From contig LJZR01000031.1 in NCBI GenBank assembly GCA_001314865.1, forward strand, positions 1 through 47,756: DNA of 47,756 nucleotides, written 5' to 3'. Positions 21,003 to 29,050 of this stretch are shown here, piece by piece (the first letter of the stretch is position 1; each line of letters starts with the position of its first letter). This DNA comes from Phormidesmis priestleyi Ana. GTDB lineage: Bacteria > Cyanobacteriota > Cyanobacteriia > Phormidesmidales > Phormidesmidaceae. The notes under the pieces were generated by a model. The model made no database searches, was not told where the DNA came from, and saw only the letters and a program-made list of their open reading frames with translations. Made by a program: the position numbers and the translations under genes.

Positions 21003-21977
21003 ATGTTTAGGAAAGCGACCGTGGCTCCAGAGCGAGAACCGATTCCTCAGTTGGAAACAATTCCCCAACTCAAAGAAGAAATTGAGAGCTTAAAGTCTCA
21101 GACGGCAACCGCTTTTAACGTGCCTATCGATAAAATTATTCCTTTACAGCTGCCAGACGGCATGAAGCAGCCAAGACTGTATTTTGATTCGCATAAAATG
21201 GAGTTGCTGAAAGAATCTATCGCCAAACATGGAGTGCTTGAGCCTATTTTGTTGCGGAATTCTCCAGGAGAACAATTTGAGCTTATTAGCGGCGAAAGAC
21301 GCTGGCGCTGTTGCTTGGCGCTTAATTTAAAGAGCATTCCTGGCATTATTCGCCAAATGTCAGATTCAATGGCGCTAGAAGCCGCTATTATCGCTCATCT
21401 TTTGAGCGAGGAGACTTCTTTAATAGAACAAACCGAGAGTATTTTGAGTCTGCTTTCTCTGCGATTAGGGCCACCGCCTGACGTGCTTAAGGGCTTGCTG
21501 TATCAGGTCAAAAACTCGCAGATGCGAGGAACTGGCCAAACCCATGCGCTAAGCGATCAGCAAATCGCTGTGGTGAATTCAATATTGGCGGAGTTTAGCA
21601 TAAAGCTCTCAAGCTTTGTTGCTAATCGTTTGCCGCTGCTTAATTTGTCGCCTGCCATTTTATCGTCGGTTAGATCCGGTAAGCTTTCACCGACTAATGC
21701 CCTGCTGATAAATCGTCAGCCTGATGAGTTTCATGACACTTTAATTGCGCAGGCAGAAGGCAAAACCAAGGGCGAACTAGCTCGCTTAATTAAGGGAATT
21801 GTTGTTTCAGATAAGGATGTGGATAAGGAGAAAAGAATTACTCAGACAATCTATGCCCGAATTAGGTCTGTTAGTAAGAAAACGGGTTTGCTAGACAATC
21901 CTGAAGTGAAGAATCGACTGGCGCAAATTGAGGCGCTGCTGCAAGAAATTGAATCGATGGAATCTATCCATGAGTGA
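21003..21977 (+). CDS. ParB/Spo0J-family DNA-binding protein without a ParA neighbour
   Basis: A 324-residue ParB-type protein. The N-terminal nuclease/CTPase-like domain (~35-145) has IAKHGVLEPILLRNSPG and the signature SGERRWRCCLAL. A central helix-turn-helix region (~150-260) and a C-terminal helical part (~270-324, likely dimerising, QIEALLQEIESMES) follow. I took the ATG at 21003, with GGAG about 8 bases upstream. The upstream 21 codons of the frame look noncoding. No parA is next to it. Orphan ParB-like proteins can act as regulators. A perfect palindrome overlaps its stop codon, and a related one lies 2.6 kb away. A HIP1-centred palindrome (GTAGGCGATCGCCTAC, 20899-20914) lies upstream. 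Confidence 0.85.
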   Translation: MFRKATVAPEREPIPQLETIPQLKEEIESLKSQTATAFNVPIDKIIPLQLPDGMKQPRLYFDSHKMELLKESIAKHGVLEPILLRNSPGEQFELISGERRWRCCLALNLKSIPGIIRQMSDSMALEAAIIAHLLSEETSLIEQTESILSLLSLRLGPPPDVLKGLLYQVKNSQMRGTGQTHALSDQQIAVVNSILAEFSIKLSSFVANRLPLLNLSPAILSSVRSGKLSPTNALLINRQPDEFHDTLIAQAEGKTKGELARLIKGIVVSDKDVDKEKRITQTIYARIRSVSKKTGLLDNPEVKNRLAQIEALLQEIESMESIHE

Positions 21978-21995
21978 GAATTCCAGAATTCTCAC
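21974..21995. promoter_or_regulatory. 22-bp palindrome overlapping the parB stop
   Basis: Arms GTGAGAATTC and GAATTCTCAC flank a CA centre. The TGA stop of the ParB-like gene is inside the first arm. The inner 18 bases have the same arms (GAGAATTC/GAATTCTC) as the palindrome at 24568-24585. It could be a DNA-binding site (parS-like or for CnfR). It could also be a terminator hairpin, since TGTCTTTT follows. Confidence 0.5.
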
Positions 21996-22064
21996 TGTCT
22001 TTTGGATGATGTTTTTGGATGATTTTGGGGGATGGCTTGGTGTGCGATCGCACTTATCAAATAT

Positions 22065-23666
22065 CTAGCGAATATCTAATACTTGGCGCAGCATCGACTG
22101 ATCCTCACCATTGACCTTAAATCGCCCCTTTTCAACATCTCGAATCCAACTTTGGCTTTTGCCCAAACGCTCAGCCAAAGCACGCTGACTCAGCTTTTGG
22201 CGCTGGCGGGCTACATTAATATCCTGGCCTGAAAGCTTTTGGCTCTCTGGCGTAACCGTCCAGGCTTTAGCCTGCCGATGACGACGCTTGGTGGTTCGTC
22301 GCTGGACATTTTCCTGCCATTCTTCTGAGAGTTCAAACCCTAGCAAACGGGCATTGAGGATGCGCTGCCACTTATCGCGCGGCGCATTTTCGGTGAGTGC
22401 GCGGCCAGCCTCATCAGCCCAAAAATTCAAGGCATCATCAACATCATCTGGAATATCAGCCATTTTTACCCACAGTGGCTGAATTTCCAATGGGTAGGTA
22501 ATAGGATCAAAAAGGGGTTTAAGGCCGTGGTAGTAAATGGTTTCTAAATCGCTCTCAAAAGTCTTTAGCAGTCGTTTATGAGCGCCGCGTACTACAGTCG
22601 CCTGCTGTAGTCTATCTGCGCCATAGGCAATTCGCATCAGCGTACTCGCCTTCATCCGCTGATCACCTCCTAGCCTGAGCTTAAACAAATTCCATAACAA
22701 CAGTCGAACAGCGCCCTCGTGCTGTTGCCAGTTGTTCATGACTTCTTTGAGCAGCGCCTGAGGTAGGGTGCCGTACTGATAAAAGGCTGTTTGGCCCCGA
22801 TACTCATGCTTATTGAGAAAATGCTTTGCCCATTGCCCCGCTTTTACCGTAAATCCTAAGCCGATCAGATGGCGATCGCCTTGCGCATTTTCTTCAAAAT
22901 AGTACTGAGTATCTAGCAGGTTCCAAACGGCGTGCTCTTTTAGGCTAAAGGCACGAACTCTACCCTGGCGCGGCCAATCGAGAGAAACCAAAACCTGACA
23001 AGACTGATAAACCAAATTTTTAATCAAGGTGAGTTTTTCTAGCTTGCTCAAGTCTTTCCGCCGATCTAGCCCCAAATATTTCTCTATATGCTGATCGTTC
23101 AAAACAAAAGACTCTTGCCAAGGGCGATCTATCGTCATTGCATAGGCCGCAAAAATAAGATGCACGCAAGAGGCTCGAATGTCGAACTGTGCGATCGCCG
23201 CCATGCCTGCTTTCTCCGCCAAGGGCACCGGCAACGCTATTTCAGGATCTGCGGCTAACCGAAACCGCATTTCTCCTCGATTGCGATTCACAGGGCGCTG
23301 ATAACAGAGCCGGTCGTCTGTATCGGTTTGCCAGGGAAGGCTCTGGCGTTGGGCTAAAATGTTGCAGGTTTCCCACATCACCATACAGGAGGCAAAGGGA
23401 GTGGTCTTACGATTGAGAAAAATCGTGGGAATGGCCACAGGCAGCAGCGTACTTTTGCAGCGTCCTTTCTTGGGCTGCAAGGGCGCCAATGCGTCTACCT
23501 CACAAGACTGAACGCACAGCGGAACCTCCAAATCTGGGCAGCCATCGCACAATGTTGGATCAATCCAATAGCCTGCCTTTTGAGCGTCAGCCTTAATCGC
23601 TCCATTCGGGCATTGAGGCTGACAAATATCACAAGAAATGCAATTGTCCTTGACGGTGTAAGTCAT
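22065..23666 (-). CDS. cnfR: CnfR/PatB-like nif transcription activator (ferredoxin domain + HTH), copy 1
   Basis: A 533-residue protein with the architecture of the cyanobacterial low-oxygen nif activator CnfR (PatB in heterocystous species). Residues 9-19 carry CxxCxxCxxxCP (CISCDICQPQCP). A second four-cysteine set follows (CDGCPDLEVPLCVQSC), giving two 4Fe-4S clusters. The ~400-residue middle part has no motif I can name. Residues ~480-533 form a helix-turn-helix (KLSQRALAERLGKSQSWIRD). In the family the clusters are thought to sense oxygen, and the HTH binds nif promoters. A paralogue lies 1.75 kb away. There is no good ribosome site before the ATG. An inverted repeat ACTTAC/GTAAGT lies at 23739-23755. 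Confidence 0.88.
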   Translation of the reverse strand: MTYTVKDNCISCDICQPQCPNGAIKADAQKAGYWIDPTLCDGCPDLEVPLCVQSCEVDALAPLQPKKGRCKSTLLPVAIPTIFLNRKTTPFASCMVMWETCNILAQRQSLPWQTDTDDRLCYQRPVNRNRGEMRFRLAADPEIALPVPLAEKAGMAAIAQFDIRASCVHLIFAAYAMTIDRPWQESFVLNDQHIEKYLGLDRRKDLSKLEKLTLIKNLVYQSCQVLVSLDWPRQGRVRAFSLKEHAVWNLLDTQYYFEENAQGDRHLIGLGFTVKAGQWAKHFLNKHEYRGQTAFYQYGTLPQALLKEVMNNWQQHEGAVRLLLWNLFKLRLGGDQRMKASTLMRIAYGADRLQQATVVRGAHKRLLKTFESDLETIYYHGLKPLFDPITYPLEIQPLWVKMADIPDDVDDALNFWADEAGRALTENAPRDKWQRILNARLLGFELSEEWQENVQRRTTKRRHRQAKAWTVTPESQKLSGQDINVARQRQKLSQRALAERLGKSQSWIRDVEKGRFKVNGEDQSMLRQVLDIR

Positions 23667-23779
23667 AGGGAAATGATCTGCTTGCTAATAAAGCAGATAG
23701 AGGATGTTCTACTTAAGGCTTAAAAATCTCACTCACTCACTTACTCCATGTAAGTAAATTGGCATCATGAAATCGTAGA

Positions 23780-23864
23780 CACTGCACGCCCCCCGACCCT
23801 CAAAGTTTGGGGGCTCTGAGTCCGGCTTCCCCCAAGCTTGGAGGACTGAGGGGGCAATGCAGTG
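23780..23864. repeat. MITE-like element with terminal inverted repeats
   Basis: An 85-bp GC-rich block bounded by CACTGCA and TGCAGTG, with nested complementary runs (GCCCCCCGACCCTC against GAGGGGGC, and CTCAAAGTTTGGGGG). It can fold end to end. Similar CCCCC...GGGGG hairpins are dispersed in cyanobacterial genomes. A weaker relative lies at about 30218-30280. No target-site duplication is visible. Confidence 0.5.
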
Positions 23865-23958
23865 ATTCTGTTTCATTTTTAATTTAATTACACTGGGTTA
23901 CTTAGCTATCTAAATCTTTTTCGTAAACTCTCGTACTAATGTCTTTATTTGAGTAAAT

Positions 23959-24030
23959 ACTCAAGTATCTATTCAAGTATTCACTCAAGTATTCACTCAA
24001 GTATCTATTCAAGTATTCACTCAAGTATTT
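23959..24030. repeat. 12-bp tandem repeat, six copies
   Basis: Six copies of ACTCAAGTATTC and close variants lie head to tail. The variants occur in the order A-B-C-A-B-C, so a 36-bp block was itself duplicated. It is AT-rich and in phase with a weak minus-strand frame that I consider noncoding. Confidence 0.8.
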
Positions 24031-24411
24031 ATTAACTGCGGCAGGGGACGTATTATGTCTTTTGTTCTGCAAAGCAGGTCGCTCCAAATGCTCTCACAGG
24101 TTAAACCCTGAGATCACAAGCTGAGGGAACTGCAATTAAATAACCTATTGGCGTAGGGGCTTATGGCACTGCTGTGCCCAATGCAATCAGCCTTACTACC
24201 AACGGTATTTTTATTAAACGCACATTCCTAAGGTCAAAAAAAGAGCTAAGGTCAAAAAAAGATTCAGATACTAATCAAAAAAGAATCAAGGCAAAAATTT
24301 TGCTTTTTGCTCATTTATGCATTTTGATTCATGTGTTCTTGTTTATGAATCCATGCATTCTTATTTGCATTCTTATTTATGAACTTTCACCATTCATTCA
24401 TGATTGTTCAT

Positions 24412-24498
24412 GTGGTTTCATTTATGTATTAGGTATAACAACTCAATAGGCCTGATTCTATGCCATTCGATACAGTTTAATTATTTCTTTATTAGTTG
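24412..24498 (+). promoter_or_regulatory. Conserved noncoding element, copy A (upstream of cupin)
   Basis: The block shares GGTTTCAT, ATTAGGTATAACAA, TTCTATG, GATAC, GTTTAAT and TTTCTTTATTA, in order and at nearly equal spacing, with 27248-27338. The copy ends 100 bp before the cupin start. A partial third copy, ATTAGGATATAACAGCT, lies at 24529-24545. Conservation without an open frame suggests a nif-related control region or a remnant of a duplicated cnfR promoter. Confidence 0.55.
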
Positions 24499-24567
24499 TT
24501 TTGAAGACCCTTAAAGCAGTTGCTAAAAATTAGGATATAACAGCTTTAACAACAATCATTAATAACC

Positions 24568-24585
24568 GAGAATTCTAGAATTCTC
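24568..24585. promoter_or_regulatory. 18-bp perfect palindrome just upstream of the cupin gene
   Basis: Arms GAGAATTCT and AGAATTCTC are complementary without a mismatch. It ends 13 bp before the GTG start, overlapping the leader next to the AAGGA ribosome site. A bound protein or a hairpin here could block transcription or translation. The same arms occur at 21974-21995. Confidence 0.5.
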
Positions 24586-24598
24586 AAAGGAATTAGAC

Positions 24599-25255
24599 GT
24601 GAGTAAAGATTGGCTAGTGATAGAAGAAGGGAGATGCCAACCATGCCCCAAAGTGCGGGAGTGGGACTTGCTTGAAACCCCCTATCGCTTCTATCGTTTT
24701 TTAACGGAAGTAGAAGATGTTTTGAAGGCTCATGCATTTAGATGCCACTCTGACGGTCAATCTAGCGGTCAATCTAGCGGTCAATCTAGCGGTCAATCTA
24801 GCGGCCAATATGAATATTTGTCGGCACTTCGTCGGTTAGTTCGCAAGCTGTTTATTAACTCTTACTGGCTGCAATCGCAGCGCCCAACCGCTCCCCTGCT
24901 AAACCTTTACGATGAAACAGGTTACCCTTTAACTGTGCAAATAGAGACTCTGCTGCCAGGTACTATGTCACCTATTCATAACCATGGCACTTGGGGTATT
25001 GTTGCGGTACTCCAAGGGCAAGAAAAGAACACCTTATGGAGAAGATCACCCGAACGCTTGTTCCCTGATAAGATTATTTGTGTTGAAGAAAAGACTTTTT
25101 GCCATGGTGATATTGTGAGCTTTTTGCCAGAGGCAATTCATCGAATTCAAGCCGTTGGCATAGAACCTTTGGTAACCTTTAATATGTATGGAGAAACCGA
25201 TCGCAAGCGGCGATTTAGGTTTGATCCACTAACTCACCAAGCACGGCATTATTGA
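24599..25255 (+). CDS. Cupin protein, cysteine-dioxygenase type, in the nif block
   Basis: A 218-residue protein of the cupin fold, resembling cysteine dioxygenases. The metal motif is seen in MSPIHNHGTWGIVAVLQG, with a later histidine in PEAIHRIQAV. Such enzymes oxidise thiols with iron and oxygen, but the substrate here is unknown. Cupins of this type occur in cyanobacterial nif regions, so a link to sulfur supply or oxygen handling is plausible. Residues ~53-69 are a GQSS repeat, coded by four 12-bp copies of GGTCAATCTAGC (24755-24802). This disordered insert is absent from ordinary dioxygenases. The start is GTG, with AAGGA 8 bases upstream. It diverges from cnfR copy 1 and converges on copy 2. 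Confidence 0.75.
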   Translation: MSKDWLVIEEGRCQPCPKVREWDLLETPYRFYRFLTEVEDVLKAHAFRCHSDGQSSGQSSGQSSGQSSGQYEYLSALRRLVRKLFINSYWLQSQRPTAPLLNLYDETGYPLTVQIETLLPGTMSPIHNHGTWGIVAVLQGQEKNTLWRRSPERLFPDKIICVEEKTFCHGDIVSFLPEAIHRIQAVGIEPLVTFNMYGETDRKRRFRFDPLTHQARHY

Positions 25256-25420
25256 CACCGCAATGTTCAATAGTTATTGAATAACTACTTGCTTAGAGCT
25301 GTTTAATAAGGGTCTTGCGTTTAATAAAAATGCCGTTGATAGTAAGGTTTATTACAGGCCGCTGACTGGTATCTATTGGAGGCGAAAATTCTCTTACCAC
25401 GAAGTACGTGAGGGTTGAAA

Positions 25421-27121
25421 TTATGTGATATTTAGCGCCTGGCGTAGCCGCATTTCATCTTTAGCGCTAATGCTAAAGCGGCCTTTTTCAACATCGCGAA
25501 TCCAGCTCTGGCTTTTGCCCAAGCAGTCGGCCAGGGCACGCTGACTCAGCTTGTTTTGCTGACGCGCTACTTTGAGCTTGCTACCCGTGAGCGAAGGATT
25601 CGCCTGCGTGGTCGGGTCATGCCAGGAGTGGGCCTCAACGGAGTGCGGTTGTCTAGCTTGAGAGAATTTTACTTGAGAGAATTGCGCGTTGGATTTTGAC
25701 GAGTTGCGGCGAGGCTTAGGCTCGCTACGACGCATTGTTTGCTGCCACACCTCTGATAGCTCAAAGCCTGATAGACGCGCATTTAATAATCGTGGCCATT
25801 TATCTCGGGGCGCATGGTTTGTGAGCAAGCGGCTTGCATCATCTGTCCAAAACGCTAACTCATCGTCAACATTGTCTGGAATGGCATGCGCTTTGACCCA
25901 CAGCGGTTGAATATCAGCCGGATAGGTTGCCAGATCAAAACAAGGCTTTAATCCATGGTGACAAATGGCTTCTAAATCGCCTTCAAAGGTTTTGAGTAGT
26001 CGCTTATGCGCCCCCCGCACGGTGATGGCTTCTTTGAGCCGCTCTTCGCCATAGGCAATGCGCAACAACGTGCGTATGGTCAACCGATGGTCGCCGCCTA
26101 GCCGTAGCTTAAACAATAGCCACAGCAGTATCCGCACTGCGCCTTCATGCTGTTGCCAGCTGCTCATTACCTCTGTGAGCAGGACTTGCGGTAGACTGCC
26201 ATATTGAAAAAACGCTGTTTGGCGGCGATAGTCTCGTTTGTTGAGAAAGTGCTTGGCCCATCCTCCGGCGCGTATGGTAAAGCTAAGGCCAATCAAATGC
26301 TGAGCGCCTTGAGTATCTTCTTCAAAATAATATTGGGTGTCGAGCAAATTCCAGATGGGTTGCTCATTTAAGGTAAAAGCCTGAACCTTGCCCTGACGCG
26401 GCCAATCGAGAGAAACCAAAATACGGCAAGATTGATATACCCAATTTTTGATTAAGGTGAGTTTGTCAAGCTTGCTTAGGTCTTTGCGCCTATCAAGGCC
26501 CAAATATTTTTCGATATGCTGGTCGTTTAGGGTAAAGGCGTCTTTCCAGGGGCAATCGAGTGTGACCACATAGGCGGCAAAAATGAGATGAGCGCAGGTT
26601 GCTCGAATATCAAACTGGGCGATCGCACCCCTTGCCTCCTCGGTTGACATCGGCAGGAGAGAATCTCCTTTGGAAGTTTTGTCAGGAGACCTTTCAGGAT
26701 TCATCGCCAGTCGAAATCGCATTTCGCCGCGACCGTGATTGACCGGTCGGCGGTAACAGAGCTTACCCGTGGCATCGCTTTGCCAAGGCAAAAGCTGCCG
26801 CTGGGACAATACCGTACAGGTCTCCCAAATCACCATAGAAGAGGCAAATGGCGCTGTTTGCCCATTGATAAAAATTTCGGGAATCGCCGGTGGGAGCAGC
26901 GTACTTTTACAACGGCCTCTTTTGGCTTGTAAAGGTTGTAAGTAAGCGTCTGACTCACAAACGCTTACACAGCGAGGAACCGCAACATCTGGGCAGCTAT
27001 TGCAAAGCGTTGGATCGATCCAATATCCTTCGCGTTCTGTAGAAGGCTTAATTGCGCCGCTTGGGCATTGAGGCCAGCAGCGATCGCAGCCGCGACAACC
27101 CTCTTTAATGGTGTAAACCAT
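25421..27121 (-). CDS. cnfR: CnfR/PatB-like nif transcription activator, copy 2
   Basis: A 566-residue paralogue of the 22065-23666 product, alike over almost its whole length. The cluster motifs are CRGCDRCWPQCP (9-20) and CNSCPDVAVPRCVSVC. The C-terminal helix-turn-helix is KLSQRALADCLGKSQSWIRD. Differences are a ~15-residue insert after the RFRLAMNPE segment and a longer, basic, Ser/Gln-rich linker (~455-510) before the HTH. Two CnfR proteins controlling two different nif clusters are known in Anabaena variabilis. Here both sit in one locus. Either they split targets or conditions, or one is a backup. It shares a conserved upstream element with the cupin/cnfR copy 1 spacer. Confidence 0.88.
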   Translation of the reverse strand: MVYTIKEGCRGCDRCWPQCPSGAIKPSTEREGYWIDPTLCNSCPDVAVPRCVSVCESDAYLQPLQAKRGRCKSTLLPPAIPEIFINGQTAPFASSMVIWETCTVLSQRQLLPWQSDATGKLCYRRPVNHGRGEMRFRLAMNPERSPDKTSKGDSLLPMSTEEARGAIAQFDIRATCAHLIFAAYVVTLDCPWKDAFTLNDQHIEKYLGLDRRKDLSKLDKLTLIKNWVYQSCRILVSLDWPRQGKVQAFTLNEQPIWNLLDTQYYFEEDTQGAQHLIGLSFTIRAGGWAKHFLNKRDYRRQTAFFQYGSLPQVLLTEVMSSWQQHEGAVRILLWLLFKLRLGGDHRLTIRTLLRIAYGEERLKEAITVRGAHKRLLKTFEGDLEAICHHGLKPCFDLATYPADIQPLWVKAHAIPDNVDDELAFWTDDASRLLTNHAPRDKWPRLLNARLSGFELSEVWQQTMRRSEPKPRRNSSKSNAQFSQVKFSQARQPHSVEAHSWHDPTTQANPSLTGSKLKVARQQNKLSQRALADCLGKSQSWIRDVEKGRFSISAKDEMRLRQALNIT

Positions 27122-27173
27122 AATGCACTATTTCACCAACTCATTGTTTTCGCTTATCGTTAACGTTGTCTAT

Positions 27174-27215
27174 AGTGAGTTAATAACAGTGAGTTAATAA
27201 CAGCGAGTTGATAGC
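27174..27215. repeat. 14-bp tandem repeat, three copies, upstream of cnfR copy 2
   Basis: Two perfect copies of AGTGAGTTAATAAC and a third diverged copy (AGCGAGTTGATAGC) begin 53 bp upstream of the cnfR ATG, in its probable promoter region. Confidence 0.75.
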
Positions 27216-27247
27216 AGCCAGCAGAAACAACGGCAAGGTTATAAAAA

Positions 27248-27338
27248 GCGGTTTTCATAAATAATAAAATTAGGTATAACAAGCTCATATCACGTGTTCT
27301 ATGTCACAGGATACGGTTTAATGTTTTCTTTATTATTT
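27248..27338 (+). promoter_or_regulatory. Conserved noncoding element, copy B (upstream of cnfR copy 2)
   Basis: It matches 24412-24498 in the same orientation: GGTTTTCAT, ATTAGGTATAACAA, TTCTATG, GATAC, GTTTAAT, TTTCTTTATTA. It starts 127 bp upstream of the cnfR start and points away from it. No cupin gene follows here, so this looks like the counterpart of a cnfR-cupin spacer that lost its cupin. Confidence 0.55.
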
Positions 27339-27479
27339 ATGTCAAGATTTCCGCAAAGCACTGAGGTGATCAGTTTTTGACGGTGTTCTATGCTCTGCTG
27401 AACTTTGACCGTCTTTACAAACAATGATGGGTGTCAACGGGTATGAACTGGTGTGAGGACAATCGGCTGAGCTGTCGTC

Positions 27480-27974
27480 TCAAGCGCAAATCCTCTGAAG
27501 TCGGCTCATATGCTCAAACAGCTGCCAGCAGTATTGTTCTGGCAGGCCGCAAGTGGTTGCGCCTCGCATTACGACGTTGAAGTACCAGTCGTTGGGTGGA
27601 ATCTCAAGGGACGTTTTTTTGACGACGCTATAGGTTCGTACCTGAATATAGTGCCGGTCGTTGCTTTTGAGGGTGATTTTGAGCTGGCGATAGTTGGCTT
27701 GCTGAACGCCTTCGCGCTGATCGAGGCGATCGCTCAATCGCCAAGGCAATCGGTACAAAACACCGTGAACCTCACGGCTAGGGTCGGGCAAAATGTCGAG
27801 CGCGCCGCACTGTCGCCGAGCCGAGTAATAGTTAAAGCCCAGTCGATAGCCTTTTAAGGCTGCTGTGCCGATAATGTAAGGGTGAGTATTTTCTCCTAGC
27901 GATCGCTTCAAATCAACCGGGCACATGCACGAACCATAGGCAAAGTAGTGAAAGCAAGGCTCGGAGATCAACAT
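27480..27974 (-). CDS. Gamma-glutamylcyclotransferase-fold (GGCT/AIG2-like) protein
   Basis: A 164-residue GGCT-like protein. The substrate-binding turn is YFAYGSCM near the N-terminus. GYRLGFNYYS, DPSREVHGVLYRLP and LDQREG follow; the Glu in the LDxREG stretch is the expected general acid/base. Members cleave gamma-glutamyl amines or peptides, including glutathione derivatives, to 5-oxoproline. It has no signal peptide. It lies between the Fe-S protein gene and cnfR copy 2, all on the minus strand, so a role with the nif block (for example glutathione or cysteine turnover) is possible but inferred only from position. Confidence 0.8.
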   Translation of the reverse strand: MLISEPCFHYFAYGSCMCPVDLKRSLGENTHPYIIGTAALKGYRLGFNYYSARRQCGALDILPDPSREVHGVLYRLPWRLSDRLDQREGVQQANYRQLKITLKSNDRHYIQVRTYSVVKKTSLEIPPNDWYFNVVMRGATTCGLPEQYCWQLFEHMSRLQRICA

Positions 27975-28087
27975 GGCGCAACGCTCAATAAATCGACACT
28001 CAATGAATCCAGACTACAAGGCTAAATCGATCAATACAACTACAAGATCAATACAACTACAGATTCATGCAAAGACTGAATACTCAT

Positions 28088-28756
28088 TTAGCAAAAGTGT
28101 TTTTCAATTAGGGCAGATACCGCTTCAGGGCGCAGCCCATCATAGCGATGCTTTCCTGGCATAATGACCAAACCGGGCGCTTTAGCGCAGCACTTTTGAC
28201 AGCCCGTATATTGAATTTCAACTTGATCCTGTAGCTGATAATCTTTTAGTGCCCGCTCCAACGCTTCTACAAGTTGGCGACCGCCTCGCTTTTTGCAGCC
28301 CGACTTGTGGCACACCATAATTTTAGAAGCCGGTTGGTTGGCTGAGGTTGCTGCCAACAAAGTGGGTTTCCCCGGATTCAAAAAAAGGCAGTACGCTTTT
28401 AGCTCAATCACGCCAGCCGAAAAATTTAGCTGACTGCGACCAATACAACGAACCTGAGCCCCGAGCGGTAATACACGTCGTCGCACCGCGTGTTTTACCG
28501 CCTCACACAAATTTTTAGGCAGCTTAATGGCCATTTGTTCTTGATCAACTTCTAGCACCATCGCAGTCACATGATCGGGGGCCTCACCGAGAAATCCCAA
28601 GAAGGTGCCTTCGAGGTTAAAGATCCAAGGCAGTGAGGGTGAGGTCTCTAATTTGGCTGAAGGTCTCTGTGAACGAGTCTTTGCGGTATTGGAGGTGGCA
28701 TTGGATGCGGTCTTTGAACGGGTCTTTGAGCTAGTTGCTGACCGAATATTAGACAT
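28088..28756 (-). CDS. OB-fold + thioredoxin-like 2Fe-2S ferredoxin protein
   Basis: A 222-residue protein with three parts. The first ~38 residues are a Ser/Thr/Arg-rich, low-complexity leader. Residues ~42-130 look like an OB-type beta domain (FNLEGTFLGFLGEAPD...IKLPKNLC...VIELKAYCLFL). Residues ~145-222 form a thioredoxin-like 2Fe-2S domain, with cysteines in MVCHKSGCKKRGG and YTGCQKCCAKAPGLVIMP. This C-terminal domain is like those of NuoE/HoxE and clostridial 2Fe-2S ferredoxins. It probably carries or senses electrons. It is the last gene of the nifV-nifT run, 63 bp after nifT. The leader may be a tandem-repeat expansion. Confidence 0.78.
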   Translation of the reverse strand: MSNIRSATSSKTRSKTASNATSNTAKTRSQRPSAKLETSPSLPWIFNLEGTFLGFLGEAPDHVTAMVLEVDQEQMAIKLPKNLCEAVKHAVRRRVLPLGAQVRCIGRSQLNFSAGVIELKAYCLFLNPGKPTLLAATSANQPASKIMVCHKSGCKKRGGRQLVEALERALKDYQLQDQVEIQYTGCQKCCAKAPGLVIMPGKHRYDGLRPEAVSALIEKHFC

Positions 28757-28819
28757 GGAAATAAGCGCTCCGAGAGGGTGTCTATGCTTTGGGGCGTTTT
28801 GGGGGTGTTTTGGAGGCGT

Positions 28820-29023
28820 TTAGGTTAATCGTCTGGCTCGAACTGTTTGAGGTGTTTGAATCGGGTGGCTCAGCCCTGCAATGAATAAATCCCAGCCGTT
28901 GGCCAATGTGAGAATTTGATCGTCGTCAGTTTGGGTTTGTTTAATCACTTCTTGCTCTAGGTCTTTTTTGGCGACATAAGCCATCAATTTTCCGGCGCGG
29001 TCGGTATGAAGCATTACTTTCAT
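28820..29023 (-). CDS. nifT: NifT/FixU-like protein
   Basis: A 67-residue protein starting MKVMLHTDRAGKLMAYVAKK and containing DLEQEVI and LTLANGWDLFI, the conserved core of NifT/FixU. NifT is a small protein of unclear role in nitrogenase maturation and is usually dispensable. It lies 27 bp after nifV on the same strand, which matches common nifV-nifZ-nifT orders in cyanobacteria (no nifZ is seen here). The last ~15 residues (PIQTPQTVRARRLT) extend past the usual end. Confidence 0.85.
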   Translation of the reverse strand: MKVMLHTDRAGKLMAYVAKKDLEQEVIKQTQTDDDQILTLANGWDLFIAGLSHPIQTPQTVRARRLT

Positions 29024-29050
29024 GGCAGTTTCCTGGGGTAGGGATTTTTT

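Larger units (their letters stand above)
23667..24598. other. Repeat-filled divergent spacer between cnfR copy 1 and the cupin gene
   Basis: Some 930 bp without a supportable gene. It contains an inverted repeat near the cnfR start (23739-23755), a MITE-like GC-rich element (23780-23864), and a 12-bp tandem array (23959-24030). After these come a direct duplication of CTAAGGTCAAAAAAAGA (about 24228-24262), AT-rich ATTCATG-type repetition (24300-24420), the conserved element shared with the other cnfR (24412-24498), and a perfect palindrome (24568-24585). Confidence 0.65.
27122..27479. other. Spacer upstream of cnfR copy 2
   Basis: This 358-bp spacer has no supportable gene. It contains the three-copy repeat at 27174-27215 and the conserved element at 27248-27338. 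A weak inverted pair, TGACGGT/ACCGTC, lies at about 27376-27414. Confidence 0.6.

Noticed and set aside
23902-24087. A minus-strand protein with YLSEYLNRYLSEYL repeats
   Set aside because: It is just the 12-bp tandem array read in an open phase, without a ribosome site or other protein-like sequence.
24174-24449. A 91-residue hydrophobic plus-strand frame between cnfR copy 1 and the cupin gene
   Set aside because: Hydrophobicity comes from AT-rich ATTCATG/TTATTTGCAT repetition, and the frame runs into the conserved noncoding element.
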